From Candidatus Berkiella aquae (GTDB taxonomy: Bacteria; Pseudomonadota; Gammaproteobacteria; Berkiellales; Berkiellaceae): DNA of 64,000 nucleotides. The notes below the pieces were generated by a model. It saw only the letters and a list, made by a program, of their open reading frames with translations. It was not told the DNA's origin and did no database searches. Shown here piece by piece: positions 26,888 to 34,935 of this stretch; within the stretch, counting starts at the first letter, position 1; every line of letters starts with the position of its first letter. The DNA lies in NCBI RefSeq assembly GCF_001431295.2, contig NZ_LKAJ02000001.1:1860001-1924000 (forward strand), read 5' to 3'. Both the position numbers and the translations under genes were made by a program.

Positions 26888-27277
26888 TTACTCGCCTCTC
26901 AATGCGGTTGTAAAGCTTTTAATTTTCATATCCATAATGCGTAAACTTGCTAATAGGCGCATATTGTTTTCTGCTAATTTGGCACTTTCAATTTGGGTAT
27001 CAACGGTATTTCCATCTAGCGAGGTTTGTAAGGGCTCGCGATACATTAATGGCACATCTGCGTTGTAAGTACTGTTGGCGATATGGGCTGGATTGGTTGT
27101 CATCATGCCCTTGCTTTGATTGCTCGATATATCTTTTAAGACATCATTGAAATCCATGTCTTTGGCTTTATAGCCTGGGGTATCCGCATTGGCTAAGTTA
27201 CTTGCCAAGACTTCAGCGCGTTTGATTCGTAGGTTCAACGCGTTTTCATGTATGCCAAAAAGATTATCAATATTCAT
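26888..27277 (-). CDS. flgB: Flagellar proximal rod protein FlgB
   Basis: 129 residues. LFGIHENALNLRIKRAEVLA, SNLANADTPGYKAKDMDF and the C-terminal NTVDTQIESAKLAENNMR identify FlgB, among the first rod subunits. First gene of the leftward flgBCDEFGHIJKL operon, 39 bp from the sigma-54 promoter. Confidence 0.96.
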   Translation of the reverse strand: MNIDNLFGIHENALNLRIKRAEVLASNLANADTPGYKAKDMDFNDVLKDISSNQSKGMMTTNPAHIANSTYNADVPLMYREPLQTSLDGNTVDTQIESAKLAENNMRLLASLRIMDMKIKSFTTALRGE

Positions 27278-27315
27278 ATGCCATCATATTTTGTTACTTA
27301 ACTACACAATATGAT

Positions 27316-27331
27316 TGCAACAACAATGCCA
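27316..27331 (-). promoter_or_regulatory. Sigma-54 promoter for the flgBCDEFGHIJKL operon
   Basis: Minus strand TGGCATTGTTGTTGCA, with GG and GC separated by 10 bp: near-consensus RpoN site. It is about 40 bp upstream of flgB and pairs with the divergent flgA promoter at 27443. Confidence 0.85.
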
Positions 27332-27442
27332 AGTCAGCATTATGTTTAAATTCAATTGCTTAACAATTTTTAACCATCTGCATTGCCATGCACCGTCGGC
27401 AAATCTTTTCCGCTTTTGCCGCAAGCTTTCCGCTTTTGAAGA

Positions 27443-27458
27443 TGGCATAGTTTATGCA
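27443..27458 (+). promoter_or_regulatory. Sigma-54 promoter for flgA-flgM-flgN
   Basis: TGGCATAGTTTATGCA on the plus strand, correct GG-10-GC spacing, about 75 bp before the flgA start. The 111 bp between this site and the opposing flgB promoter must hold any shared activator sites. Confidence 0.85.
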
Positions 27459-27532
27459 AATCAGATACAAAGGCTTTATAAGGCGTCAACCATTTGACGT
27501 CATGATTTCATGCATATTGCAAGGATGCGGTC

Positions 27533-28231
27533 ATGAAGAAATTAGGGATTAGCGTATTGATTAGCTGGCTACTGGCTCCCCAAGCCTTCGCCCAGACACT
27601 ACAGCAATCGGATGCTATCTATAAAGCCGTTGAGGAGCATATTACGCAAGAGCTTGCCAATGCCCCAAGCGCTTTCAATGACGTTAAAACCGCCATTACA
27701 CCACTTGATAGCCGTTTACGACTTCAAGCTTGCGAGGCCCCTCTTCAGACCATAACCGAATTTGGCAACATTAAACAAAAACACTTAACAATTAAAGTGA
27801 GCTGTGAAGCGCCTGTTAAATGGGCCTTACGTGTTCCGGTTAAACTGCAAATTTTTCAACACGTTGTGGTTGCTTCCCAACCTATCTCTCGCGATCAAAT
27901 CTTAACCCCTCGCGATGTACAGGTGCTCAAACAAGATATTGCGCAACTGGGTGATGGTTACTTTCAAGCAGAAGAAGAACTGATTGGTTTATCTTCGGTT
28001 AAATCCATTCAGCCTGGCTCGGTGATTAAGCGTCATATGGTAAGACAGCCGCTGATTATTCACCGTGGGGAAACCGTTAAAATGGTGGTCTCTTATCCAG
28101 GATTTAATCTCGAAGCGGCAGGCGTGGCACAAATGGATGGCGCAGTGGGTGACACGATTAAAGTGAAAAATGCCCGCTCTAATAAAATCATCGATGCCAA
28201 AGTTAAAGGCAGCGGCGAAGTCAGTATTTAG
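27533..28231 (+). CDS. flgA: P-ring assembly chaperone FlgA
   Basis: 232 residues with signal peptide MKKLGISVLISWLLAPQAFA and a C-terminal SAF domain (VVASQPISRDQILTPRDVQV, IQPGSVIKRHMV, then GETVKMVVSYPGFNLEAAGV). It acts in the periplasm to help FlgI polymerise into the P ring. AAGGA precedes the start. First gene of the rightward flgA-flgM-flgN-PilZ unit. Confidence 0.95.
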   Translation: MKKLGISVLISWLLAPQAFAQTLQQSDAIYKAVEEHITQELANAPSAFNDVKTAITPLDSRLRLQACEAPLQTITEFGNIKQKHLTIKVSCEAPVKWALRVPVKLQIFQHVVVASQPISRDQILTPRDVQVLKQDIAQLGDGYFQAEEELIGLSSVKSIQPGSVIKRHMVRQPLIIHRGETVKMVVSYPGFNLEAAGVAQMDGAVGDTIKVKNARSNKIIDAKVKGSGEVSI

Positions 28232-28260
28232 AATCAGTTTGTTTTTAAAAGGAGTTAAAA

Positions 28261-28602
28261 ATGTGGATTGAAATGAATAGTTTAAACTTAGAGCTTTATG
28301 CCAATACTAAAACAAAGAAAGCGACTACAACAGAGAAAGCCGTACCTGCGCAAAATGCACAGCCTGAAGTTGAGTTAAAGGATGCGCCTTCGACAGAGCT
28401 TTCACTGCAATTGCAAAAATTTCAACAGAAGATCAAAGAAGTTCCACTAGTAAACGAGCAAAAAGTGAATGCGCTCAAACAGCAAATCAGCGACAGAACC
28501 TATGGTATTTTAAATGCCAATGCAGACATCGTTAATGATTCTTCCATGCGTTTAGCTGAAAAAATGCTTTCATTTGAAAATGATTTATTTGGTAAAAAAT
28601 AA
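28261..28602 (+). CDS. flgM: Anti-sigma-28 factor FlgM
   Basis: 113 residues, polar and probably unfolded in the N-terminal half as expected for an exported anti-sigma factor. The C-terminal NEQKVNALKQQISDRTYGIL and the downstream helix are the sigma-28-binding FlgM signature. AAGGAG 6 bases before ATG 28261 favours this start. It should hold FliA (not in this window) inactive until hook completion. Confidence 0.92.
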   Translation: MWIEMNSLNLELYANTKTKKATTTEKAVPAQNAQPEVELKDAPSTELSLQLQKFQQKIKEVPLVNEQKVNALKQQISDRTYGILNANADIVNDSSMRLAEKMLSFENDLFGKK

Positions 28603-28611
28603 GGGCACAGC

Positions 28612-29103
28612 ATGATAGAGCTCAATTCCAGTTTTTTAAATAATTTTGAATGTGTATTGCTCACGTTACAAGCAAAACTTGCAAGCTTTCAACAGTTTTT
28701 AGATGAAGAAAAACTGTTGCTCAACAAGCAAGATATGCCCGCCTTAGAAGCTGCAGTTTATCAAAAGCAAACACATATGAATGAAGTACAAATGAGCATG
28801 AATGAATTGAAAGAATGCTTAAATAGCCAATCTTTTGAAGAGAAAAACATTAAGGCGATTATCGATCTTTATCCGCCGCATAAGCAAAAAATCATTCATA
28901 ACTTATGGAATGATATCAAAATAGCTTTAGAACAATGCGACCAGAAAAATCTACTGAATGGCATGCTGATTACCACTATAAAGAATTTGAATGATGTCAT
29001 TCTACGCATTATGACCCAAAGACCACAAGAATCGACGACTTATTCAAATCCACAGCAGAATAATCAAAATGGCCCTATTTCAACTCGAGAACATAAGGCA
29101 TGA
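28612..29103 (+). CDS. flgN: Flagellar export chaperone FlgN
   Basis: 163-residue helical, coiled-coil-rich protein located directly after flgM. FlgN binds the junction proteins FlgK and FlgL. The call rests on size, helical heptads (residues about 15-75 and 90-130) and position, since the family is divergent. Overlaps the next gene by 4 bp. Confidence 0.85.
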   Translation: MIELNSSFLNNFECVLLTLQAKLASFQQFLDEEKLLLNKQDMPALEAAVYQKQTHMNEVQMSMNELKECLNSQSFEEKNIKAIIDLYPPHKQKIIHNLWNDIKIALEQCDQKNLLNGMLITTIKNLNDVILRIMTQRPQESTTYSNPQQNNQNGPISTREHKA

Positions 29104-29819
29104 AATGGTTAAACTTTTTTAAGCGACGTTTAAACCATCGCTTAGCAAAAGAACGTGACGAAAAAGAAGCGCTTTTCCTTGATACGGTGCTGGCAACCTT
29201 ATTTAAACACGAATGTGCTGTTAATATTCAATTTTATCGTTTCAAAACACCTTTTTTAAGCACCGTGCTTTATGTTGATCCAGCACACCGGTTTATTCTG
29301 ATGGATGAGATCAATCATGATGAAGGGCATAACCTCGCCTTACAGGGTGAGTCTTTTGTCATTAAAGCACAATGTGGTGAAGATTTTGTTGTGTTTGAAG
29401 GACAGGTTCATTCAGTGCAATCTTTCAATGGCCATTCCTGCTATCGTGTTACTTATCCTAAGGCGATTGCCCATAGTAAACGCCGTGATTGCCCTCGCCT
29501 TCCTATAAACCACAATAATAAGATTGATCTCTTTATTGCGCCTCTTCCCCGCTTTAAAGCCTTTATCAAAGATGTATCGATGTTAGGGGTTTCCATCTGC
29601 ATTCCCAAACATTTACGTAATGTCGTTCATACCCTGTTAGAAAATCATGACAGCCGTCTCATTTTTCAACAAGAGCCCACCTTAAGTTTTGCCTTTTCGT
29701 TAAAACATTACCGTCATGATTTTGAGAATGGTCAGTTGATTCTGGGTTGCCAATTTGAGCAATTAGATAATACGCGTCTTAAGGTGCTGGCGAAGATGAT
29801 GAATCCTAATCTGAAGTAA
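29100..29819 (+). CDS. PilZ-domain cyclic-di-GMP effector, YcgR/FlgZ-like
   Basis: 239 residues. A YcgR-N-like first half (about 1-120) precedes a PilZ domain carrying KRRDCPRLP and the second motif DVSMLGVSI, the two segments that bind cyclic di-GMP. YcgR/FlgZ brakes the motor when bound to the nucleotide. The gene is coupled to flgN, a position known for flgZ in Pseudomonas. The canonical RxxxR is matched by R-x-x-x-R within RRDCPR. Confidence 0.85.
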   Translation: MKWLNFFKRRLNHRLAKERDEKEALFLDTVLATLFKHECAVNIQFYRFKTPFLSTVLYVDPAHRFILMDEINHDEGHNLALQGESFVIKAQCGEDFVVFEGQVHSVQSFNGHSCYRVTYPKAIAHSKRRDCPRLPINHNNKIDLFIAPLPRFKAFIKDVSMLGVSICIPKHLRNVVHTLLENHDSRLIFQQEPTLSFAFSLKHYRHDFENGQLILGCQFEQLDNTRLKVLAKMMNPNLK

Positions 29820-29827
29820 ACCATTGA

Positions 29828-32383
29828 CTACATTTTAGTTGAGTTTCTTGGATTAATAGGCTTTACTTCTGCTTCGTTCGTTATCTCATTATCATTCTTT
29901 TTAACTTCTTCATGTCTATTCTGTAAACTTTGATAACCAGGCACGAATGAGCCTCGTCTAACTTGTGGTGGTGTCTCGGTTGATGCGTTATAACCCGAGC
30001 TTGCGGTTTTAGGGGGCAGTTGCGGCGGCACTGATGCTTTATAACCCGAGCTTGCCGTTTTCGGGGGTAATTGCGGTGGCACCGATGCGTTATAACCCGA
30101 GCTTGCAGTTTTTGGCGGTAATTGCGGTGGCACCGATGCGTTATAACCCGAGCTTGCGGTTTTTGGAGGTAATTGCGGTGGCACTGATGCGTTATAACCT
30201 GAGCTTGCCGTTTTCGGGGGTAATTGGGGTGGCAGCGATGCGTTATAACCCGAGCTTGCGGTTTTCGGAGGTAACTTGGGTGGGCCTGAAGCAAGACGTG
30301 CTTCCTCTGCTTTTGTTTCGATGGATAAAAGTTTTTCTTTCCATTTTTCTAAATATTCATAACCGCGTCCATTTTGCTCAACTCCTAAGGCTTTAAATAA
30401 AGCCTCACTTTTAGCTGCAATATTTTCTTCATTCTCTCCAGTAAGATCTCTGCTTAAAATAGTAGCCTCAATTGTTTTGAGGTGCAAAGCGGTCGTTAAG
30501 CGATCACGATTAAATTGTTTTACTAAATCAGAATCCTTATTCTTGCTGACAAAATTGGCCACTTTTGCAAGTGTTTTATCATCTAAGGTCGGTATCGCAT
30601 TAGGGTGTGCATTTAATGCTTCATGAAATTTTGCGATAGCAACTTTAGGATCTTTTTCTGAAATGGGTATGGTGTTTTCATTGATTTGTGATTGTAATAC
30701 TTCGTTGTGAATATAACCGATTATTTTGGCCTCAATCGCTTTCTCTTGTTGCTCTGGTTTCATGTTCCTGATGTTTTCAAGTTCCATTTCATTTTCTACA
30801 CCTTGAAGGGTTTTCGCTTTCGTTTGGCTGGCTTTTAAGTCTTGACTTTTCAAAACATTATTAACACCATTTTGTATCATCGCTGGCACACCCAGCAAGA
30901 GATGAGTAGGTCCTGATGCGATAACAGATAATGCTTTCATAAAAGGTGAAGGTCGTTTTTCTGCATAATTCCTAAAACGATCGACATCTTTTATCGTTTG
31001 CGCAGGATTAGCTGCTTTTGATATTAAAAAAATAGGCGCGGATACGACCGCAAGAGCAACCAGTCCTAAACCACCCAACCCCATTGCAACTGGCTTTCCA
31101 CTTGTCATGGCTTTAATTAATTGATTTCTCGCCAATTTAAGCGGATTATTTTTACTGATTGCATCTCCCACTTTTTCTAACATCCCTTTTGGTTTTGCTC
31201 GCATCATTTCTTGTTGACATTCTTTGGCATGCAAGTAGGCTTCTTGCGGATTTTTAAAAACGCCATAAGCGCCTTGTTTAAAATTTTCTTGCAATTTTTT
31301 ACTATTACACCCTGCAGCTAAAACCGAATCGACTGTTCCCGAGCAGTTGTTATGCATCATATCAAAACCGCCATCATCCACAATTTTGCGCATTTGTTGT
31401 AACATTTTTTCAGGATTGAGCCTTTTGGGATCATGAGGGTTATCAGCACTTGCAATAGGAAGATGAACGACATTATCAGGATTTGCTCCTAAATTAATTG
31501 TCATTCGGCCTTCTTCTTTTAATCGTTCGATAAGCTCTTCATCAATTTGATATTCAAGTTCACGTATGTCGACATATAATTGATTTAATTTATCTCTCGT
31601 ATGAGACATTAGGCTTTCGATTGCATTAGGACTAAGACTTTCTATGGTTACGCCGTCTTTTTTATAGACAACATCCTCAGGGTTTAAATTATTTTTCCAT
31701 TCGCTGGCAAAACGATTGATAAGCAAATTAATCGTTGGACTTACATTAACATTCATGTTGGGTTGATTGCTTACCTTTTCATCAAGCATTGCTACTTTCA
31801 TATATAAGAGGTTAAGTGATTCATCATCATTAAGTAATTTTGCTTTTTTTTCATTGAGCAAAACATGCTCCATTTCCTTATCACTTACCTGGGTAAGATG
31901 AACGACGCGATCAACCCCCATGCTGATAATTCTACTGCCAATACTACCTTTTACACTCCTTAGTTCTATATCTTCCCCTTTCCATTTTTCAGAATGCTGA
32001 ACGTTAACGCCTAAAGCCTCGCTTCGACGATCGATTTCATGTACATTTAATTTCGTTTCAACGCCCTCTTCTGTTTTCTCACCTGGCCACCAACTAAAAT
32101 AAACCTCATAAACAGATTCCTTATAAACGGATTTGTCGCCATCTTCTGCGCTAACCGTTTTCTTCTTTTTTAGTTCAAAAGGGATTGTTGGTGGGCCTTC
32201 GCAATAGGCTTCAACGAGGCGTTTGCCTTCTTCATCAGCGGGAATCGTTAATTTAATGGCAGCATGACCTGTATTACCACCAAACAAAACCCCGTCCACA
32301 AAGTGCAACATGCCATTCCCCTGAGATGTCCCACTTCCCCAAGTAATGACTTCAACGCCCGTCGTTGTCGCATTTTTTGCCAT
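29828..32383 (-). CDS. Large repeat protein with candidate papain-like domain and SH3-ligand repeats; putative secreted effector
   Basis: 851 residues, convergent with the PilZ gene; AAGGTG lies 8 bases before ATG 32383. Residues about 12-48 include GGNTGHAAIKL (His 40) and about 340-355 include MHNNCSGTV (Cys 347). A His then Cys in this order resembles permuted NlpC/P60-LRAT papain-like enzymes, but this is a guess from motif spacing. Residues 431-455 are a likely membrane segment and 478-503 a second hydrophobic stretch. Residues 701-801 are six near-identical 17-residue repeats (PPQLPPKTASSGYNASV). The last 50 residues are rich in Glu, Asn and Lys, as in many Dot/Icm substrates. No signal peptide. 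Function unknown. Confidence 0.85.
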   Translation of the reverse strand: MAKNATTTGVEVITWGSGTSQGNGMLHFVDGVLFGGNTGHAAIKLTIPADEEGKRLVEAYCEGPPTIPFELKKKKTVSAEDGDKSVYKESVYEVYFSWWPGEKTEEGVETKLNVHEIDRRSEALGVNVQHSEKWKGEDIELRSVKGSIGSRIISMGVDRVVHLTQVSDKEMEHVLLNEKKAKLLNDDESLNLLYMKVAMLDEKVSNQPNMNVNVSPTINLLINRFASEWKNNLNPEDVVYKKDGVTIESLSPNAIESLMSHTRDKLNQLYVDIRELEYQIDEELIERLKEEGRMTINLGANPDNVVHLPIASADNPHDPKRLNPEKMLQQMRKIVDDGGFDMMHNNCSGTVDSVLAAGCNSKKLQENFKQGAYGVFKNPQEAYLHAKECQQEMMRAKPKGMLEKVGDAISKNNPLKLARNQLIKAMTSGKPVAMGLGGLGLVALAVVSAPIFLISKAANPAQTIKDVDRFRNYAEKRPSPFMKALSVIASGPTHLLLGVPAMIQNGVNNVLKSQDLKASQTKAKTLQGVENEMELENIRNMKPEQQEKAIEAKIIGYIHNEVLQSQINENTIPISEKDPKVAIAKFHEALNAHPNAIPTLDDKTLAKVANFVSKNKDSDLVKQFNRDRLTTALHLKTIEATILSRDLTGENEENIAAKSEALFKALGVEQNGRGYEYLEKWKEKLLSIETKAEEARLASGPPKLPPKTASSGYNASLPPQLPPKTASSGYNASVPPQLPPKTASSGYNASVPPQLPPKTASSGYNASVPPQLPPKTASSGYKASVPPQLPPKTASSGYNASTETPPQVRRGSFVPGYQSLQNRHEEVKKNDNEITNEAEVKPINPRNSTKM
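29981..30283 (-). repeat. Six tandem 51-bp in-frame repeats
   Basis: Each unit encodes PPxLPPKTASSGYNASx. Differences are few (Lys for Gln in unit 1, Lys for Asn in unit 5, last residue Leu or Val), so the array expanded recently or is kept uniform. Every unit contains P-x-x-P-x-K, the class II SH3-ligand pattern. Confidence 0.95.
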
Positions 32384-32569
32384 TAGAATTCACCTTGCTC
32401 ATTATTTATATTTAGAGTGGTGGCTACTATTATTTAGTTCTCCAGATTCAAATATCGTTAAAATTCAAAATATTAGACTGGGCTAGCTCGGTTCTTTCAA
32501 TTGATATACACCGATTGTTAAGGTTATAGTGTCGTTCGAATCAGAGTAGTAATGACAGGCAACAAACCA

Positions 32570-32830
32570 ATGAAAGAACTCAATCTTGATGAATGTTTAC
32601 TGGTAAATGGCGGCGATAAATTTGCAGATGCAGCAGCCGTCGGCGGCTTAATGAGTACTGTCACCGGTGCAACTCTCGGCCTTATCTTTTATCAGGATAT
32701 TGGCATTAATATTGTGGGTGGATTTTTTATTGGTAGCACCGTTGGCTTAACCGTTGGATTTATTGTTCCATTTGTTGGCCTTGGTATTTTTACCGGCATT
32801 CAAAAAACCCATGAATTTTTTGGGCGTTAG
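32570..32830 (+). CDS. Double-glycine-leader, bacteriocin-like small peptide
   Basis: 86 residues from MKELNLDECLLVNGG; an upstream in-frame ATG at 32552 adds six residues. The leader fits the class II bacteriocin/microcin pattern (hydrophobic positions, then GG) cleaved by peptidase-containing ABC exporters. The mature part is Gly/Ala-rich with two hydrophobic spans (about 20-45 and 50-75) and GxxxG motifs. No transporter or immunity gene lies next to it. A second such gene is at 60967. Antibacterial activity is inferred. Confidence 0.7.
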   Translation: MKELNLDECLLVNGGDKFADAAAVGGLMSTVTGATLGLIFYQDIGINIVGGFFIGSTVGLTVGFIVPFVGLGIFTGIQKTHEFFGR

Positions 32831-33327
32831 TCGCTGTTAGTTCGCGAAGCGAACGTTACAGCGACTTACGTCCCGGCGTAGTCGTCATTGCAAGCAATGA
32901 CAGACGGAGACGGACTGTTTCAGATGACGGCTTACCCTCGGCGTAGTCGTCATTGCAAGCAATGACAGACGGAGACGGACTGTTTCAGATGACGGCTTAC
33001 CCTCGGCGTAGTCGTCATTGCAAGCAATGACAGACGAAGACGGACTGTTTCAGATGACGGCTTACCCTCGGCGTAGTCGTCATTGCAAGCAATGACAGAC
33101 GAAGACGGACTGTTTCAGATGACGGCTTACCCTCGGCGTAGTCGTCATTGCAAGCAATGACAGACGAAGACGGACTGTTTCAGATGACGACTTACTCACT
33201 GCTTTCCATGCTGCAATTAAGCTACCCGCCGTCGCCACGGCTATGGCGGGCAAGCGCAAGACAAGCAAGCCTCAGCCTCCAGCTACACCCACAAAGTGAA
33301 CATAGCAATGTGAACGCTTATAAACAA
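32831..33327. repeat. Non-coding region with five tandem 65-bp repeats
   Basis: Five near-identical 65-bp units begin at 32875, 32940, 33005, 33070 and 33135. Each contains the inverted repeat GTCATTGC-AA-GCAATGAC and the block GACGGACTGTTTCAGATGACG. Units differ at a G/A in GACGGAGAC versus GACGAAGAC. Open frames here are by-products of the repeat. The CGTCATTGC core resembles dispersed intergenic repeats seen in several intracellular bacteria; that comparison is from memory. Confidence 0.9.
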
Positions 33328-33364
33328 AAAGACATCCATTTAATATGATTAAATGGATGTCTTT
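33328..33364. terminator. Strong bidirectional hairpin terminator
   Basis: AAAGACATCCATTTAA and TTAAATGGATGTCTTT form a perfect 16-bp stem with loop TATGA. The A/T ends supply U tracts on both strands. It follows the small leftward gene at 33386 and closes the repeat region. Confidence 0.85.
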
Positions 33365-33385
33365 CGTACCACTCGATAATAAAAA

Positions 33386-33547
33386 TTATCTTTGTGGTTT
33401 GCTTGGGTTATCCTTTCTACCCATATCTTTATTATGGCCTGGTTGTCCTGTTTGGCCTGGACGTTGTGGTTGTCCTGCTTGACGTTGTTGTTGTTCTCTT
33501 TCACGACGTTGACGTTCTTCTTGCTCTTTCTTTGGATCGTGACCCAT
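33386..33547 (-). CDS. Small hydrophilic Gln/Arg-rich protein, 53 residues
   Basis: Starts MGHDPKKEQEERQRRERE, then Gln/Pro/Gly-rich with the repeat-like GQPQRPGQTGQPGHNK. AGGAG lies 8 bases before ATG and a strong terminator follows, so expression looks real. The composition recalls small stress-induced hydrophilic proteins, but no family motif is present. Likely disordered, cytosolic. Confidence 0.7.
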   Translation of the reverse strand: MGHDPKKEQEERQRREREQQQRQAGQPQRPGQTGQPGHNKDMGRKDNPSKPQR

Positions 33548-33693
33548 GGTGCATACTCCTATTTATTAATGAAAGACAGTTCAATTTATGCAGTCTGTAT
33601 ATCTTGCTCATGGAGGTCTTTGTTTCCATAAGCTTCACATAAAAGATAGCCTAAAAGTCTTGCGTAAAATGAAATTTTTTAGCCAGTGTAAAT

Positions 33694-34422
33694 TTATCTT
33701 GTGGTTATTTCAGTGATTGCCCATGGGAGCCAATAAGCAGACTCTGCACCATGTTCAGGATCATCGATATAATCATTAGCTTTGATGGCATCCGTTAAAT
33801 CCGAAATTAAGCCATACTGATTCAATTGAATATTGAGTGATTTGCTAATTTCAACATGGAAATTATCGCAATAAAATGAATGGAATACGCCTGTTTCAAA
33901 TCCCAATATTTCAAAACCTCTAAAATGATCAAGATGATTACTTATTTTTCCCGCTTGTAAGCATTCGTAAACGCCCGTTAAACCAACAGCTTGGTTACTT
34001 GGATTTTCACTTTCTAAAATGATATCTCGATATTCTGCCGTGGTGGCAATTTGCAAAATTTTAATATCAGGAACCCAAGAGAGGTATTTTTTAGCAAATG
34101 TCATTGCAGGTTCCGGCTCAAAAAACATTTCTTGCCAGCCCAATTTATTTTGCTTAAACAAATCATCACATTCAGTCATAAATTGCTTCAATTCAGAAGA
34201 CGTGAGTTTTAGTGCTTTTTGATATCGCTCGAGTTTATTCGGTTTGTCGTTATCATTCACCCAGCTCAAACATTCAACGATAGGATGAATATGACAAATA
34301 CAGTTGCTTAAACTCCATATACGCAGAGGTAACATTGCCTCGTCTAAACGCATCGAGGGATTGGCTAAATGTGAAGGTGTGCTCCCTTGGACAATAAAGT
34401 ATCCACCAATATAGAAATCCAT
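33694..34422 (-). CDS. Hypothetical protein, 242 residues
   Basis: A full-length open frame with normal composition, Trp- and aromatic-rich, no signal peptide or membrane span. Features include MDFYIGGYFIVQG at the start and a C-terminal AYWLPWAITEI. No recognised family. It lies alone between small genes and the tRNA-Arg locus, so context gives no function. Confidence 0.75.
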   Translation of the reverse strand: MDFYIGGYFIVQGSTPSHLANPSMRLDEAMLPLRIWSLSNCICHIHPIVECLSWVNDNDKPNKLERYQKALKLTSSELKQFMTECDDLFKQNKLGWQEMFFEPEPAMTFAKKYLSWVPDIKILQIATTAEYRDIILESENPSNQAVGLTGVYECLQAGKISNHLDHFRGFEILGFETGVFHSFYCDNFHVEISKSLNIQLNQYGLISDLTDAIKANDYIDDPEHGAESAYWLPWAITEITTR

Positions 34423-34534
34423 CTACCCTCTTCCAACAATGCATAAGCCAACTAGCTTTTTAGGTCACATGACAGCCTACATGCCACATGGTAAAATCGC
34501 CTACCTATTCTAGTTGTTCTTTGGGATAAAACTC

Positions 34535-34669
34535 ATGTCAAACGAGCGCCCTGTAACTTTAGCAGATTTAAAACCTTATCAACCCTTTGGTATTCCAGTA
34601 CTAAAGCTATTAGGTATGCTAACCCTACTTTCTTGTTTTATAACAATCGCTTACGAAGTATTATTCTAG
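34535..34669 (+). CDS. Small single-span membrane protein, 44 residues
   Basis: Starts MSNERPVTLADLKPYQPFGI and ends in one hydrophobic helix (about residues 21-42). It lies 13 bp before the tRNA-Arg gene. Ribosome site is weak (GGGATAAAACTC). Function unknown; size and single helix suggest a small regulatory or accessory membrane peptide. Confidence 0.45.
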   Translation: MSNERPVTLADLKPYQPFGIPVLKLLGMLTLLSCFITIAYEVLF

Positions 34670-34682
34670 CATCCCTTTCTTG

Positions 34683-34758
34683 GCCCCGGTGGCACAGTGG
34701 ATAGCGCGGCCCCCTCCTAAGGGGCAGGTCGCAGGTTCGATTCCTGCCCGGGGCACCA
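34683..34758 (+). tRNA. tRNA-Arg (anticodon CCT)
   Basis: 76 bases with encoded CCA. The acceptor GCCCCGG pairs with CCGGGGC; the anticodon stem GCCCC/GGGGC closes the loop CTCCTAA, giving anticodon CCT; the T arm is GCAGG-TTCGATT-CCTGC. Its 3' end is the attachment site of the island that follows. Confidence 0.95.
34741..34758 (+). other. attL: left attachment core in the tRNA 3' end
   Basis: TTCCTGCCCGGGGCACCA forms the last bases of tRNA-Arg. An imperfect copy, TTCCTGCCCGGCACCA, occurs at 47690-47705. The two bracket the integrase gene and all island cargo. Confidence 0.75.
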
Positions 34759-34883
34759 GTTACTTGTCCAACAAGTATCACTAGGTAACAATAGAGATTA
34801 AAAAAATATAGTAAATTCAATATATTAACCTGGTTTAACATCCAAGCACATTTTTTAAGCGCTCTTGAGTTCCACCCCTATTT

Positions 34884-34932
34884 GGGGGTATAAGGTGGGG
34901 TATCTGAGATTGGACCCCAAAAAAGTACCCCC
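34884..34932 (+). repeat. Left arm-type repeats near the integrase start
   Basis: GGGGGTAT at 34884 and GGGGTATC at 34897, 13 bp apart, followed by inverted-orientation GGACCCC and TACCCCC. The same pair with the same 13-bp offset occurs at 47611-47632 by the right end. This suggests integrase arm-binding sites. Confidence 0.55.
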
Positions 34933-34935
34933 AAA

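Noticed and set aside
28146-28200. Sigma-28 promoter for flgM inside flgA (TAAA, 15 bases, TCTAATAA)
   Set aside because: Only the ATAA half of the -10 box fits; too weak to claim.
29881-30396. Two repetitive open frames (137 and 120 codons) over the effector repeat
   Set aside because: They arise because the 51-bp tandem repeat is open in several frames; the effector frame is the one with a start signal and full-length context.
32875-33199. CRISPR array
   Set aside because: The 65-bp units are contiguous with no unique spacers, and no cas genes are present.
33148-33348. Open frame within the 65-bp tandem repeats and terminator
   Set aside because: Composed of repeat sequence and a hairpin, no ribosome site.
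34638-34841. 67-codon leftward frame across tRNA-Arg
   Set aside because: It is the complement of the tRNA; such frames are common artefacts over tRNA genes.
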